DNA of 64,000 bases from Nocardioides ganghwensis (lineage in GTDB: Bacteria; Actinomycetota; Actinomycetes; Propionibacteriales; Nocardioidaceae), in the NCBI RefSeq assembly GCF_014779655.1, contig NZ_JACXYX010000016.1, positions 62,001 to 126,000 on the forward strand, read 5' to 3'. A program made the translations under genes and the position numbers. This document shows positions 46,160-56,375 of this stretch, in pieces. The notes below the pieces were generated by a model. That model ran no database searches. It was given only the letters and a program-made list of their open reading frames with translations, and was not told where the DNA came from. The stretch's first letter is position 1. Each line of letters starts with the position of its first letter.

Positions 46160-48463
46160 GTGCGTTGGCCCCTGTGGGCGGTCGTCACGACGCCGCCGCC
46201 CGTGCCCCGGACGAGGTCGGGCAGCGCCTACCGGATGTACCGGAGCATCCTGGGTGCGCACGCGTGCATCCTGCTCAGCCTGTGCCTGTTCGCCTCTCTG
46301 CCGTGGATGGGCCACCTCGCGTGGGACGAGCCCACGGCGCCGAGCAGGGCGCTGATCGGAGCGGTGCTGCTCGGCACGGCCGTGAGCGTCTTCTCCCGTG
46401 GTGAGCGGATGCACAACCTGTGGATCCTGGGGGCCACGTTCCTCCTGGCGACTCCCCAGATCGGCACCAACCCGGTGCCCAACGACGCCACGGTGGGGAT
46501 GGTGCTGTCCGCCGTCGGGGTGATGGCGGCCCGGTTGCTGCCGCTCCTCAACGCCCTCGGGCTCGTCGCCGTGCTCAGCGCTGTGCACGTGGCGACGCTG
46601 GAGGCCTTCGACCTCCCGGCGTCGGGTCTCTCGCTCGACTCGATGGTGCTCTCGCTCGGGACAGCGGCCGCGGCGGTGGGCTTCGTCAACGCCATGCAGG
46701 CCAGTGCGATCGCCACCGAACGGGTCACGGAGGGCAACCGGCAGCGCGAGCTGGACCTCGCGCGCGGCGAGGCGGAGCTGCGGGCCCGTACGACGAGCCG
46801 TCGCGTGCTGCACGACGACGTGCTGGGCACCCTGCACCTCGTCTCCGACGCGGTTGCTCCCGCCGACAGGGTGCGGGCGCAGGCCCGGGCGACCGCCGTG
46901 GCCATCCGACGGATGGTGGGGGAGGAGGCCGACGCAGCCGTCCGCCTCGAGGAGCGCGCGCCGGGCTCGGTGGACGAGCTGCCGGAGGCCTACGCCTGCC
47001 TCGTCGACGACCTGCGCCAGCGGGTGCCCGCGACCGTCGCGGTCGAGGTCGTCGGGCGGGCCCAGCGCCTGCCGCCCCTCTCGTCCGAGCAGCGCGCCGC
47101 CGCGTTGCGCGCGCTGTCGGAGGGGGTGCGCAACTCGGTGCGGCACGGGCGCGTCGACGAGGTCGTCCTCCGGATCTCCGCCGACCGCCGCGACCTGCGG
47201 CTGGAGGTGCTCGACCGCGGTCGGGGGCTCGACGCCCCCACCCGCTCGGGGTTCGGCCTCGCGGAGTCCGTCGGGCGTCCGATCGCCGAGATCGGCGGGA
47301 CCTCCGCGCTCCTGCCCCGGCCGGGCGGGGGCGCGGTGCTCGTCCTGGACCTGCCTCGCAACCCTGAGGGCGGAGGCCGCCTCCACCACGCCCACGGCCT
47401 CACCACCGGTGGACTCGGCTCGGTGCGGACGCTGTCGCGAGCCGTGGCCATCCCGCTCGGCGCGGCGTGGTGCATCATCGCGGTCCACTCGGTCGTGAAG
47501 GCTCCCGAGTCCTGGCCCTCGCTCCTCGTCGGGCTGGCGTGGCTCGCGCTGACGCTGGTCATCGTGCGGCAGTCCGAGAGGGGCAGCCCGCGCCCGGCCT
47601 GGGTCACCACGGTCGCGGCGGCGAGCATCGTCCTCCAGGTGGTCGGCATCGCCCTGATGCCGAGCGGCGCGATGCTCGACTTCCGCTCGTGGTCCATCGG
47701 CATGAGCGCCCTGCCCCTGGTCGTCTTCGTCCTGAGCCTGCCGTTCCCCGTGGCCGCCGGCGTGGTCGTCGCCCACATCCTCGTCGTGCTCGGTGCGGCA
47801 CAGGTCAGCCCGGACCTCACGCGTGGGTTGGTTCCCTGGGGCTCACTCAACGCGGTCGTCACGTGCCCCGTCCCGTCCATGGTGCTCGGATCGCTGATCC
47901 GTCGACAGGGCCGATCCCTGCGCCAGCAGCAGAAGCGCGAGTTCGCCCTCGAGCACCGTCGCGCCGCGGAGGAGTGGCAGGCCGCCATGACGGACCTCTA
48001 CTTCGCGCACGTGCGACACGAGGTGCTGCCGTGGCTCGACGACGTGGCGTCGGGCGTGCGCGACCCCCGGTCCGAGGAGACGATCGCGCAGGCCCGCCTG
48101 CTCGCGGTCGCAGCGCGTGACGACCTGTACGCCCCCGGCTTCTTCGACGACGACCTGCGCGCCGACGTCGCCCACTTCCGCTCGCGCGGCGGTGCGGTCG
48201 AGCTGCGGGCAGGACTGGTGCCCGGCGGCTTCGACCGGCCGGTCGGACGGGTGCTGCGCGGGCTCCTGCCGGTGTCCGCGGGCCGCCGGATCATCGTGTC
48301 CCCGCCCGTCGCGCCCGAGCAGCAGGTCCGGATCGCAGTGGTGCCGGCACCCCACACCGGCGACCTCGAGCGCCTCCGGGACGTGATGGCGGACGGGTTC
48401 GCCGCCGACGTGGACGCCTTCCGCGCCGTGCTCCTCGTCGACGACCTCCCCGTTTCGGGGTAG
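46160..48463 (+). CDS. Two-module sensor histidine kinase (HisKA_3-like)
   Basis: A 767-residue membrane protein. Module 1 has about five transmembrane helices (28-175), a coiled coil, a phosphoacceptor region (RVLHDDVLGTL, His218) and a GHKL ATPase (NSVRHG about 322, DRGRGLDAP). Module 2 repeats a block of transmembrane helices (about 410-585) and a second DHp-like helix region (HVRHEVLPWL) but has no ATPase. I have not seen this layout named. The GTG at 46160 is uncertain. The partner response regulator gene starts 35 bp downstream. Confidence 0.75.
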   Translation: MRWPLWAVVTTPPPVPRTRSGSAYRMYRSILGAHACILLSLCLFASLPWMGHLAWDEPTAPSRALIGAVLLGTAVSVFSRGERMHNLWILGATFLLATPQIGTNPVPNDATVGMVLSAVGVMAARLLPLLNALGLVAVLSAVHVATLEAFDLPASGLSLDSMVLSLGTAAAAVGFVNAMQASAIATERVTEGNRQRELDLARGEAELRARTTSRRVLHDDVLGTLHLVSDAVAPADRVRAQARATAVAIRRMVGEEADAAVRLEERAPGSVDELPEAYACLVDDLRQRVPATVAVEVVGRAQRLPPLSSEQRAAALRALSEGVRNSVRHGRVDEVVLRISADRRDLRLEVLDRGRGLDAPTRSGFGLAESVGRPIAEIGGTSALLPRPGGGAVLVLDLPRNPEGGGRLHHAHGLTTGGLGSVRTLSRAVAIPLGAAWCIIAVHSVVKAPESWPSLLVGLAWLALTLVIVRQSERGSPRPAWVTTVAAASIVLQVVGIALMPSGAMLDFRSWSIGMSALPLVVFVLSLPFPVAAGVVVAHILVVLGAAQVSPDLTRGLVPWGSLNAVVTCPVPSMVLGSLIRRQGRSLRQQQKREFALEHRRAAEEWQAAMTDLYFAHVRHEVLPWLDDVASGVRDPRSEETIAQARLLAVAARDDLYAPGFFDDDLRADVAHFRSRGGAVELRAGLVPGGFDRPVGRVLRGLLPVSAGRRIIVSPPVAPEQQVRIAVVPAPHTGDLERLRDVMADGFAADVDAFRAVLLVDDLPVSG

Positions 48464-48497
48464 AGACAGCAGCTGGCGCGCCTTGTATTCACTCCCC

Positions 48498-49142
48498 ATG
48501 ACAACTCGACCGGCACGACGCGCGACAGTGGCCGTCCTGGACAACCAGGAAGTCGTCCGCGACGGCGTGGCCGCGGCCGTCGGCCGGCACCCCGACGACC
48601 TCGTGATGGCGGGTGTGTACGCCGCTGTGTCCGAGGTGGACCTCGCCACGGCCGGCCCGGACGTGCTCGTGCTCGACCTCTACCTCGGGCGCGACGACGA
48701 GGTGGTGCTCGAGCACATCCCCGCCCTCACGTCGTGGGCCGGGGCCGTCGTGCTGCACACGGCCGAGGAGAAGCCGGTGCCCCTACGCCGCGCCCTGGCC
48801 CTCGGCGTGCACGGGGTGGTGCTGAAGAACGACGGCACCGAGGCGCTCATCGAGGTCGTACGCCGCTCGCTGGCGGGCGAGTTCGTCTGCAGCAGCCTCC
48901 TGGCCGAGGCCCTGATCGGCGACGTCGAGCTCACCCCTCGCCTGACGGCGCGGGAGGTGGAGGTGCTCAGCAACCTCCGTGACGGCCTGACCCAGCGGCA
49001 GGTGGGGTCACGGCTGAAGGTCGCCGAGGAGACCGTGCGGGCCCACCTGAAGTCGATCCGCTCGAAGTACATGGACGCCGAGCGCGACGTCACCAACACC
49101 GGGAGCCTGGTGCGCGAGGCCGGCCGCGACGGCTGGATCTGA
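48498..49142 (+). CDS. NarL/LuxR-type response regulator
   Basis: A 214-residue two-component regulator. The receiver has acidic DNQEVV, phosphoacceptor Asp60 in VLDLYLG, Thr in LHTAEE and Lys in LKNDG. The C-terminal helix-turn-helix (about 148-205, LTAREVEVL and EETVRAHLKSI) is of LuxR type. It is 35 bp after the kinase gene, so they are partners. The first ATG that keeps the family N-terminus (48498) is chosen. Targets are unknown; the next gene cluster (49303 on) is a candidate by position. Confidence 0.92.
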   Translation: MTTRPARRATVAVLDNQEVVRDGVAAAVGRHPDDLVMAGVYAAVSEVDLATAGPDVLVLDLYLGRDDEVVLEHIPALTSWAGAVVLHTAEEKPVPLRRALALGVHGVVLKNDGTEALIEVVRRSLAGEFVCSSLLAEALIGDVELTPRLTAREVEVLSNLRDGLTQRQVGSRLKVAEETVRAHLKSIRSKYMDAERDVTNTGSLVREAGRDGWI

Positions 49143-49212
49143 ACGGCCCCGATCTCCCTGCATTGTCACCGCTGATGCCCTCCGGGTCCGGCATTCGGCG
49201 AATTCGACCCGG

Positions 49213-49228
49213 TCCCCACTTGTGGGGA
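49213..49228. promoter_or_regulatory. Operator-like palindrome upstream of the giant-protein gene
   Basis: TCCCCAC-TT-GTGGGGA, with perfect 7-base arms, lies 75 bp before the start of the Ig/FN3 gene and 71 bp after the regulator gene. It may be an operator or a small terminator. Confidence 0.3.
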
Positions 49229-49302
49229 GCGACAGGCCGGTGCCGGGCGGGTGATCCTCTGGTCGGCTCGTTCGTGGGGGACGGGCCGCCAAGCCTGATG
49301 GG

Positions 49303-52300
49303 GTGGACATGCGACTTCTCGGACACAACCGGGGCCAGGCCGCGCTCGCGTCCCTGACCCTCGGCATCGGTCTGATGGCGACCCTCTACGACGGAGTCCC
49401 GACCTCCGACCTCGAGCTGCACGACGGCGGGGTCTGGGTCACCAACCTCGAGACGCGCGCGGTCGCGCACCTGAACTACCCCTCCATGACGCTCGACGCG
49501 GCGATGACCGCCACGTCGGCGGACTTCGACGTGCTCCAGGACGCCACCGAGGTGGCGCTCGACGACCGGGGCAGCGGCACCCTGTCGCCCGTCGACTCCT
49601 CGGTCCCCGCGCTCGGGTCCGCGGCCGCGGTCCCGGCCGGGTTCGACGTCCGGCAGGGCGGCCGTACGGTCGTCGTGTCCGATCCCGTCGGCGGCGAGCT
49701 GTGGGCGATGGACGTCGCCGAGGTCGACGGATTCAGCGAGGAGCAGGAGCCGACGCTGGCCGACGTGGCCGGCGCGAGTGCCGCCGTCGGCAAGGACGGC
49801 ACCGCCTACGTCGTCGCCGCGTCCGGTGACCTCACCTCCGTCGCCCCCGCCACCGACGGCTGGACCACCACCGAGCTGGGGAGCCTTGGCGACCTCACGT
49901 CCGGCGAGTTCGAGCTCACGGTCGTCGGATCCACGCCGGTCGTGCTCGACCGGGCCGCCGGCGAGGTCCGCACCCTCGAGGAGTCGGTCGACGTCCGGGA
50001 CGCGACCGACGTCGTCCTCCAGGCGCCGGGCGACGAGGCCGACGACGTCGCCCTGGCCGCACCGGACGGGCTCCTCCTCGCGCCGCTCTCCGGCGGCGAC
50101 GTCCGGACCGCCGGCGACGGACCGACGAGTGCCGGCGACCCCGCACCGCCCGTACGGCTGGGGACCTGCACGTACGCCGCGTGGGGCGGCAGCGGGCACT
50201 ACCAACGAGTGTGCGACGACAGCGCCGACGACCAGTTCCAGGTCGTGGACCGGCTGGTCCAGACCACCCGACCCGTCTTCCGGGTGAACCGCGACGTGGT
50301 GGTGCTCAACAACCAGGACAACGGTGACGTCTTCCTCGTCAACGAGAACATGACCCTCGTCGCCAACTGGGACGACGTGCTCGGCCGGGTCGAGGACGAG
50401 AAGAAGGAGAAGGAGGAGTCCGAGGAGCAGGACCAGCAGCTCAACGCCGACCGGACCGACCAGAACCACCCGCCCAAGGCGAACCCCGACTCCTACGGCG
50501 TACGGCCGGGCCGGTCCACCACGCTCCCCGTGCTCGACAACGACACCGACCAGGACGGCGACGTGCTCACGGCCTCGACCGAGGACGAGCCGCGCATCGG
50601 CACCGTCCTCCCGGTCCGCGGTGGCGAGGCACTGCAGATCGTCACCGGTCCGGGCGCAGCCGGGGCGGACACCTTCGAGTACGCCGCAGGCGACGGCCGC
50701 GGCAAGCCGGCGACGGCACGGGTGCAGGTCGAGGTGCACCCGTGGTCGGTCAACGCCGCACCGCAACCCAAGGACCGCGCGTCGGTGGTGGTCGTGGCCG
50801 GCGGCGCCGAGGTGAAGTACAACCTGCTCCAGGACTGGATCGACCCGGACGGCGACCCGATCTACCTCGAGTCCGTCCAGGGCACGGAGGACATCGCGGC
50901 GCAGAGCCGTGAGGACGGCACGGTCACGATCACCGACCTCGGGCGCGCCGAGCCCGGCCTTCACCAGGTCGAGGTACGCGTCTCCGACGGTCGGGAGGTC
51001 GCCACCGGCACCCTCGACATCGACCTCCGCAGCGACGACAACGTCGCACCGGTCGCCAATGCCGACCACGTCATCGCCGTCGTCGACGAGGAGACCACCG
51101 TCAGCCCGCTGGCCAACGACACCGACGCCAACGGCGACGAGCTGCGCCTGGCGCAGGTCGGCAACCCCGGGGGCGGTGCCAAGGTGCTGCTCGACCCGGC
51201 TGCCGGGACGTTCAGCTTCCTGGCCAAGAGGGCAGGAACCGTCTACGTCGAGTACACGGTCTCGGACGGTCCGGCCATCTCGAAGAACATCGTGCGCGTC
51301 GACGTCGTCGACGGCACCGGCGACGCACCTCCGGTCGCCGACAACGACCTCGCGCTGCTCCCGGCGGGTCAGTCGGTCCTCGTGCCGGTCCTCGCCAACG
51401 ACTACGACCCGGCCGGCGGCGTGCTCGTCGTGCAGTCGGTGTCGGCCCCGCCCGAGGCGGGTCTCCAGCTCGACATCGTCAACCACGAGCTCGTGCGGGT
51501 GCGGGCCGTCGGGTCGCTGCGCGCCCCCGTGGCGTTCACCTACACCATCTCCAACGGTGCCGCTCCGGCCACTGCCCAGGTCACCGTGGTCAACGTCCCG
51601 GACCCCGGCTCCGACAAGGCGCCGGTCGTCGAGGACGACGCCGCCACCGTGCGCGCGGGCGACATCGTGACGATCCCGGCACTCGCCAACGACCGGTCGC
51701 CGGCCGACCTCGAGCTGCGGATCGACCCCGAGCTGCGGATGCTGCCGAGGTCCTTCGCGGGGACCGCCTTCGTCTCGGGGCGCGACGTGCGGTTCAAGGC
51801 GGGCAGGGAGGCCGGTCGCGTCCGCCTGACCTACACCGTCTTCGACTCGGCCGAGAACTACTCCTCCGGGACGATCGTGGTGACCGTCGTCCCCGAGGAC
51901 GCCACGAACACGCCGCCGACGCCCCGCCCCCTCGTGGCGCGCGTCCTGGCCGGAGGCACGGTCACCATCCCGGTGCCGACCGACGGCGTCGACCCCGAGG
52001 GTGACTCGGTGACGCTCCTGGGCGTGGCCCGCCCGGCCCCGACCAAGGGCGTCGTCAGCGTGGTGGGCGGCTCCCTCAAGTACGTCGCTCCGGTCTCCGC
52101 CTCCGGCACGGACAGGTTCCGCTACCTCGTCGAGGACGCGGGCGGGGCGCAGGCGACGGGCAGCATCCGGGTCGGCATCGCGCCGCCGTCGGCGACCAAC
52201 CAGCTGCCGACGGCCGTGACCGACGTGGTCAAGGTGCGTCCGGGCCGCAAGCTCGCGGTCCCGGTCACCGCCAACGACACCGACCCGGACGGCGACACCC

Positions 52301-55300
52301 CGATCCTGGTGCCCGACTCGGTGAAGGCGGCGGACGCCTCGACCAAGGTCGCGGCGAGGACGGAGGGTGCGCAGGTCCTGCTCACCACGCCGTCGAAGAA
52401 CGCCGACCTCACCTACTACTACCGGATCACCGACTCCCCGGGGGGCCAGCGCGTCGACGGCGTGCTGACGGTTCAGGTGCGGGAGAAGGCGCCGCTGCGC
52501 GCACCGATCGCACGCGACGACGTGGTGACGGCGGCCGAGACGCTCGGACGCAACACCGCGAGCGTCGACGTCCTGGCCAACGACGCCGACCCCGACGGCG
52601 TCGCCGAGGACCTGGACGTCAGCTCGTCCGACCGCGGCGTACGGATCAGCGGGAGCAAGCTCGACATCGACCTCGACAAGACCCGTCGGGTCGTTCTCTA
52701 CACCGTGACCGACGTCGACGGACTCACCTCGAGCGCCGTCGTGACGGTCCCCGGCACGGCCGACCGCCGCCCGGTCGTCGACCCCGGCGCCCCGGCCGTC
52801 GAGGTGGTGGCCGGCAAGACCGTCGAGGTCGCCCTGGCCGACCACGTCGTGGTGAGGGAGGGGCGTACGCCGAGCCTGACCTTCGGCAACACCGTCCAGG
52901 CCGGCCCCGGCGGGGTCGCGAAGGCCGTGTCCCAGAGGATCGTGTCGTTCACCGCGGACAAGAGCTTCTCCGGACCGTCGGCGATCACGTTCGAGGTCAC
53001 CGACGGGACGGACGCGGACGACGCGACGGGCCTCGTCGCCACGTTGTCGGTCCCGATCGAGGTGCTGCCGGCCACGAAGGACGAGGAGACCGAGACCGCG
53101 CGCACCCAGCCGCGCTTCACCCCGACCGAGCTCCGGGTCGCGCCCGGTGAGGACGCCGTGGAGGCAGACCTCCGCGCCATGGTCACCGACCCCGATCCCG
53201 GCGACCTCGACCGCCTGAGGTTCTCGCTCCGCAGCGTCGAGGGCGACGCCGGGCGGGTGGAGGTGACCCTCTCGGGGTCGACCCTGCGGGCCGAGGCGTC
53301 GGCCGACACCCCGGCCGGCACCTCGTTGCTCGCGTCCGTCACGGTGACCGACGGATCGACCGACCCGGTCGCGGCCAAGGTGCCGGTCACGGTGGTGTCC
53401 TCGACCCGACCGCTCATCCAGGTGCAGCCGATCGAGATCACCGACGCCGACGCGGGTGTGGCCGAGGTCGTGGACATCGCCGACCACGTCACCAACCCGT
53501 TCGCGGCCGAGGGCGAGCCGATCACCGTGCTCAGCGCAGACCCGGCCGGCGGGGACGCGACCGGCAAGGTCACGCTCTCCGGGACGAGGGTGACGATCAC
53601 CCCGGACGCCGCCACCAGCGGCCAGCTCACGGTCCGCTTCTCGGTCGGCGACGCCACCGGCGACCCGGCCCGCCAGGTCGACGGGTTGATCCGCGTCACG
53701 GTCCGCGACCGCCCCGACGCGCCCAGCGGGGTCAGGGCGGTGAGCCAGGAGTCCGCCACGGTGACCCTGAGCTGGACCGCTCCGTCCAACAACGGCACGG
53801 TCATCACCGGCTACGAGGCCCAGTGGAGCGGCGGGACCCAGCCGTGCGGGCAGACGACGTCCTGCGTCATCACCGGTCTCAAGAACGCGGTCGAGTACCG
53901 CTTCACGGTCACCGCCACCAACGAGGTCGGCACCTCCGAGAAGTCGGCGGTGTCCAACACCGTCACGCCCGACCAGCGTCCCGACCCGCCGGGCGCGGTC
54001 TCGGGTGAGTTCGGCGACAGGTCGGCGAAGCTCCGGTGGAACCAGCCGGTCGGCGACTTCAGCGCAGTGACGTCCTACAGCATCCTGATCAGCCCGGGCG
54101 ATGCCGCCGGCCGTACGCAGATCGACGGGATCGCCGGCACGAGCGCGACGGTCGACAACCTCGTCAACGGCACGGCGTACACGTTCCAGGTGCTGGCCCA
54201 CAACGACCACCCGGACCCGAGCGACCCGTCCCCGGCCTCCGCGCCGATCGTGCCGGCGGGCGTGCCGTTCGCCGCAGCCGCGCCGACCGTCGCCAAGCGG
54301 GCTCCGGACGCGACCCAGCCGTCCGCGACGGTCTCGTGGAACGCGCCCGACGGCAACGGCGACAACAACCTCGTCTACACGCTCAACGCCAGCAACGGCC
54401 GCAGCTGGGACAACCTCACCGGCACCAGCCAGGAGGTGCTGATGGACGCGTCCACCACGGACGTGACCTTCACCGTCCGGGCGACCAACAAGGCCGGGCG
54501 GGGCGAGGCGTCGCCGGCGTCCGCACCGCAGCGGTTCTTCCAGAAGCCGGGTCCGGTGACGAACCTCAAGGCGGAGGAGACGGGCGCCAACAACACGGTG
54601 CGGATCACCTTCGGCGCGGCCGAGGGCAACGGCGCGACCCCGGGCGAGATCACCTACCGCTGGCGCGCCAACGGCGGCACCGGCACGCTGCCCGCCGGGG
54701 GTGGCACCGTCACCAACGGCGCCCTCGTCAACGGCCGGGACGTCACGGTCGAGGTCTGGGCGACCAGCACCGTCGCCGGCGAGACCGCCGTAGGCGACGC
54801 GAGGTCGGACGGCGCGAACGCCTACGGGCCGCCCACGGCGCCCGCTGTCTCCCACTCGGACGGCTTCCAGTCGGTGACCTTCAGCTGGAACGCGTCGACC
54901 ACGGGCAACGGGCGCCCGGTCACCGGCACGCAGATCAGCATCAACGGCGGCGGCTGGCAGTCGGTCGGGGTCGTCGACTCCCGGCGCGTGGACGTGGCGC
55001 CCGGGACCAGGGTCGACGTCAGGGTCCGGTCGCAGAACCAGGCCGGATGGGGTGCGGAGGCAGCTGACGCCGGCACGTCGTGGGCTGCCGCCAGTGACCT
55101 CTGGCGCAAGACGGGCACCGTCGCCCCGAACGGCTGGTACTACGTCGAGCTCCGGCTCGAGCGCTTCCGGCCCGACTCCAACGTCTACTGCTGGGTCGGC
55201 GGCATGGGAGCGCCCGACTGGTACGCCACCATCCGCGTCGACGGCGCGGGGAACTGGGGGTGGAGCGTACCGAGCGGTCCGCCGGGCCGCCCGTCAGCGA

Positions 55301-55350
55301 GCGGCAGCTTCCCCGTCGGCAACGACTACGGCACGTGCGAACAGCGATGA
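49303..55350 (+). CDS. fn3: Giant Ig-like/cadherin-like and fibronectin type III surface protein
   Basis: A 2,015-residue exported protein. A hydrophobic N-terminus (LASLTLGIGLMATL) is the likely signal anchor. Residues about 35-370 are a beta-propeller-like region, then a charged Lys/Glu hinge. About eleven repeats of roughly 90 residues follow, with cadherin-like cores such as PVLDNDTDQDGD and PLANDTDANGDE whose Asp/Asn clusters could bind calcium. Five fibronectin type III domains (from about residue 1470, each with TLSWTAPSNNG-like cores) and a Trp/Cys C-terminus end the protein. No sortase motif is visible. It is the first gene of a MoxR/DUF58/transglutaminase cluster; a GTG at 49303 or an ATG at 49309 starts it. 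Confidence 0.88.
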   Translation: MDMRLLGHNRGQAALASLTLGIGLMATLYDGVPTSDLELHDGGVWVTNLETRAVAHLNYPSMTLDAAMTATSADFDVLQDATEVALDDRGSGTLSPVDSSVPALGSAAAVPAGFDVRQGGRTVVVSDPVGGELWAMDVAEVDGFSEEQEPTLADVAGASAAVGKDGTAYVVAASGDLTSVAPATDGWTTTELGSLGDLTSGEFELTVVGSTPVVLDRAAGEVRTLEESVDVRDATDVVLQAPGDEADDVALAAPDGLLLAPLSGGDVRTAGDGPTSAGDPAPPVRLGTCTYAAWGGSGHYQRVCDDSADDQFQVVDRLVQTTRPVFRVNRDVVVLNNQDNGDVFLVNENMTLVANWDDVLGRVEDEKKEKEESEEQDQQLNADRTDQNHPPKANPDSYGVRPGRSTTLPVLDNDTDQDGDVLTASTEDEPRIGTVLPVRGGEALQIVTGPGAAGADTFEYAAGDGRGKPATARVQVEVHPWSVNAAPQPKDRASVVVVAGGAEVKYNLLQDWIDPDGDPIYLESVQGTEDIAAQSREDGTVTITDLGRAEPGLHQVEVRVSDGREVATGTLDIDLRSDDNVAPVANADHVIAVVDEETTVSPLANDTDANGDELRLAQVGNPGGGAKVLLDPAAGTFSFLAKRAGTVYVEYTVSDGPAISKNIVRVDVVDGTGDAPPVADNDLALLPAGQSVLVPVLANDYDPAGGVLVVQSVSAPPEAGLQLDIVNHELVRVRAVGSLRAPVAFTYTISNGAAPATAQVTVVNVPDPGSDKAPVVEDDAATVRAGDIVTIPALANDRSPADLELRIDPELRMLPRSFAGTAFVSGRDVRFKAGREAGRVRLTYTVFDSAENYSSGTIVVTVVPEDATNTPPTPRPLVARVLAGGTVTIPVPTDGVDPEGDSVTLLGVARPAPTKGVVSVVGGSLKYVAPVSASGTDRFRYLVEDAGGAQATGSIRVGIAPPSATNQLPTAVTDVVKVRPGRKLAVPVTANDTDPDGDTPILVPDSVKAADASTKVAARTEGAQVLLTTPSKNADLTYYYRITDSPGGQRVDGVLTVQVREKAPLRAPIARDDVVTAAETLGRNTASVDVLANDADPDGVAEDLDVSSSDRGVRISGSKLDIDLDKTRRVVLYTVTDVDGLTSSAVVTVPGTADRRPVVDPGAPAVEVVAGKTVEVALADHVVVREGRTPSLTFGNTVQAGPGGVAKAVSQRIVSFTADKSFSGPSAITFEVTDGTDADDATGLVATLSVPIEVLPATKDEETETARTQPRFTPTELRVAPGEDAVEADLRAMVTDPDPGDLDRLRFSLRSVEGDAGRVEVTLSGSTLRAEASADTPAGTSLLASVTVTDGSTDPVAAKVPVTVVSSTRPLIQVQPIEITDADAGVAEVVDIADHVTNPFAAEGEPITVLSADPAGGDATGKVTLSGTRVTITPDAATSGQLTVRFSVGDATGDPARQVDGLIRVTVRDRPDAPSGVRAVSQESATVTLSWTAPSNNGTVITGYEAQWSGGTQPCGQTTSCVITGLKNAVEYRFTVTATNEVGTSEKSAVSNTVTPDQRPDPPGAVSGEFGDRSAKLRWNQPVGDFSAVTSYSILISPGDAAGRTQIDGIAGTSATVDNLVNGTAYTFQVLAHNDHPDPSDPSPASAPIVPAGVPFAAAAPTVAKRAPDATQPSATVSWNAPDGNGDNNLVYTLNASNGRSWDNLTGTSQEVLMDASTTDVTFTVRATNKAGRGEASPASAPQRFFQKPGPVTNLKAEETGANNTVRITFGAAEGNGATPGEITYRWRANGGTGTLPAGGGTVTNGALVNGRDVTVEVWATSTVAGETAVGDARSDGANAYGPPTAPAVSHSDGFQSVTFSWNASTTGNGRPVTGTQISINGGGWQSVGVVDSRRVDVAPGTRVDVRVRSQNQAGWGAEAADAGTSWAAASDLWRKTGTVAPNGWYYVELRLERFRPDSNVYCWVGGMGAPDWYATIRVDGAGNWGWSVPSGPPGRPSASGSFPVGNDYGTCEQR

Positions 55351-55378
55351 CCTCCACCTCAACGAGAGACGAGCACCC

Positions 55379-56353
55379 ATGACCATCACCACCGACCAGG
55401 CCGCCTGGTTCGCGGACTCGTTCGTGACGCTGACCGACAACGTGGGCCAGGCGCTGCTGGGCAAGGCCCCCGTGATCCGGCTGGCGCTGACCTGCCTGCT
55501 GGCCGAGGGCCACCTCCTCCTCGAGGACGCGCCGGGCACCGGCAAGACCGCGCTGGCCCGTGCGATGGCGGCGACGGTGCAGGGCAGCCACAGCCGCATC
55601 CAGTTCACGCCGGACCTGCTGCCGTCCGACATCACCGGCACGACGGTCTACGACCAGGCGCAGGCCCGGTGGGAGTTCCACAAGGGCCCCATCTTCGCCT
55701 CGATCGTCCTCGCCGACGAGATCAACCGGGCCTCGCCCAAGACCCAGTCCGCGCTGCTCGAGGTGATGGAGGAGGGCCACGTCACCGTCGACGGCACGTC
55801 GTACGACGCCGGGCGCCCGTTCATGGTCATCGCCACGCAGAACCCGATCGAGCAGGCCGGGACCTACCGGCTCCCGGAGGCGCAGCTGGACCGCTTCCTC
55901 ATGAAGACCTCGGTCGGCTACCCCGACCGCGCCTCCGCCGTGCAGGTGCTCGCGGGCTCGGCGTCGCCGGACCGTGCGCGCAGCCTCCAGCCGATGATCT
56001 CCACCTCGGCCGTCGCCGAGATGGCGGACCTGGTCAAGGCCAACCACGTCGACGACGCCGTCCTCGACTACGTCCAGCGCCTCACCGAGGCGACCCGCGA
56101 CGACAGCGACACCACGCTCGGCGTCTCCACCCGCGGCTCGATCTCGATGGTGCGCGCCGCCCGCGTCTGGGCCGCCGCCCGCGGACGCAACTACGTCCTC
56201 CCCGACGACATCAAGGAGCTCGCCCTCCCGGTCTGGGGCCACCGCATCATCATGTCGCCCGAGGCCGAGTTCGCCGGCGCGACCACCGCTGCGGTCGTCG
56301 CCCGGGTCCTCGACCGTGTCGAGGCGCCGATGCTCCGCGGAGCCGGGGTCTGA
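55379..56353 (+). CDS. MoxR-family AAA ATPase
   Basis: A 324-residue AAA+ ATPase. Walker A is APGTGKTALA (GTGKT 53-57); Walker B is VLADEINRASP; the MoxR lid follows, with an Arg finger in QLDRFLMK. MoxR proteins act as chaperones for complex assembly and always pair with DUF58/VWA proteins. The ATG at 55379 lies 28 bp after the giant gene, and 22 bp before DUF58. Confidence 0.95.
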   Translation: MTITTDQAAWFADSFVTLTDNVGQALLGKAPVIRLALTCLLAEGHLLLEDAPGTGKTALARAMAATVQGSHSRIQFTPDLLPSDITGTTVYDQAQARWEFHKGPIFASIVLADEINRASPKTQSALLEVMEEGHVTVDGTSYDAGRPFMVIATQNPIEQAGTYRLPEAQLDRFLMKTSVGYPDRASAVQVLAGSASPDRARSLQPMISTSAVAEMADLVKANHVDDAVLDYVQRLTEATRDDSDTTLGVSTRGSISMVRAARVWAAARGRNYVLPDDIKELALPVWGHRIIMSPEAEFAGATTAAVVARVLDRVEAPMLRGAGV

Positions 56354-56375
56354 TGCACCACTGGGGAGCAGCCGC

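Noticed and set aside
49090..54855. A long open frame on the minus strand opposite the Ig/FN3 gene
   Set aside because: It is antisense to a clear protein with repeated domains. Its product is Arg/Gly/Val-rich with no motif, as expected for the opposite strand of high-GC coding DNA.
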